A stretch of DNA of 6,328 nucleotides from assembly GCA_030621995.1 (NCBI GenBank), contig JAUXGP010000098.1:1-6328 (forward strand), written 5' to 3'. The notes under the pieces are model-generated. The model was not told the DNA's origin. It did not search any database and saw only the letters and a program-made list of their open reading frames with translations. The DNA comes from Psychrilyobacter sp. GTDB taxonomy: Bacteria; Fusobacteriota; Fusobacteriia; Fusobacteriales; Fusobacteriaceae. A program made the translations under genes and the position numbers. Positions 6,312 to 6,328 of the stretch are shown here, piece after piece. Numbering within the stretch: position 1 is the stretch's first letter; each line of letters starts with the position of its first letter.

Positions 6312-6328
6312 TAGTTTTATTTTTAACA

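Noticed and set aside
1..6328. A new defence, mobile or biosynthetic system
   Set aside because: All large genes belong to one well-known importer family in its standard order. No transposase, integrase, toxin-antitoxin pair, CRISPR repeats, tRNA or unusual large protein was found on either strand.

Overview
The window is AT-rich and fully coding, and every supported gene lies on the minus strand. Codon use leans to AGA (Arg), ATA (Ile) and A/T-ending codons, and ribosome binding sites are strong GGAGG types. This fits an AT-rich anaerobe-type bacterium such as Fusobacteriota or Clostridia. I lean to Fusobacteriota, but that is an impression and not proven from this sequence.

Read in the direction of transcription (from base 6328 down to 1), the window holds a complete five-gene ABC importer of the oligopeptide/dipeptide (Opp/Dpp) family. 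The order is a lipoprotein substrate-binding protein (6300-4498), a 42-nt gap containing a strong hairpin, permease B (4443-3412, GTG start), permease C (3412-2408), ATPase D (2407-1406) and ATPase F (1416-421). The four genes from B to F touch or overlap (1-nt overlap, 0-nt gap, 11-nt overlap), so they are almost certainly one translationally coupled operon. A small gene for a 64-residue coiled-coil plus single-membrane-segment protein follows (401-207). After a 67-nt gap comes the first 46 codons of a gene that looks like an M3-family oligoendopeptidase F (139 to beyond base 1).

Together the genes describe uptake and breakdown of peptides. The lipoprotein captures a peptide outside the inner membrane, permeases B and C form the channel, and ATPases D and F power it. 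The cytoplasmic oligoendopeptidase probably cuts the imported peptide. The small membrane protein sits between importer and peptidase and has no recognised function.

The core is a well-known system and I see no sign of a new one. The less ordinary points are the small membrane protein, a highly basic C-terminal tail on permease C, the hairpin between binding protein and permease genes, and the GTG start of permease B. No RNA genes, mobile elements, CRISPR arrays or integration sites were seen. No gene-free stretch exceeds 67 nt. The operon promoter lies beyond base 6328.
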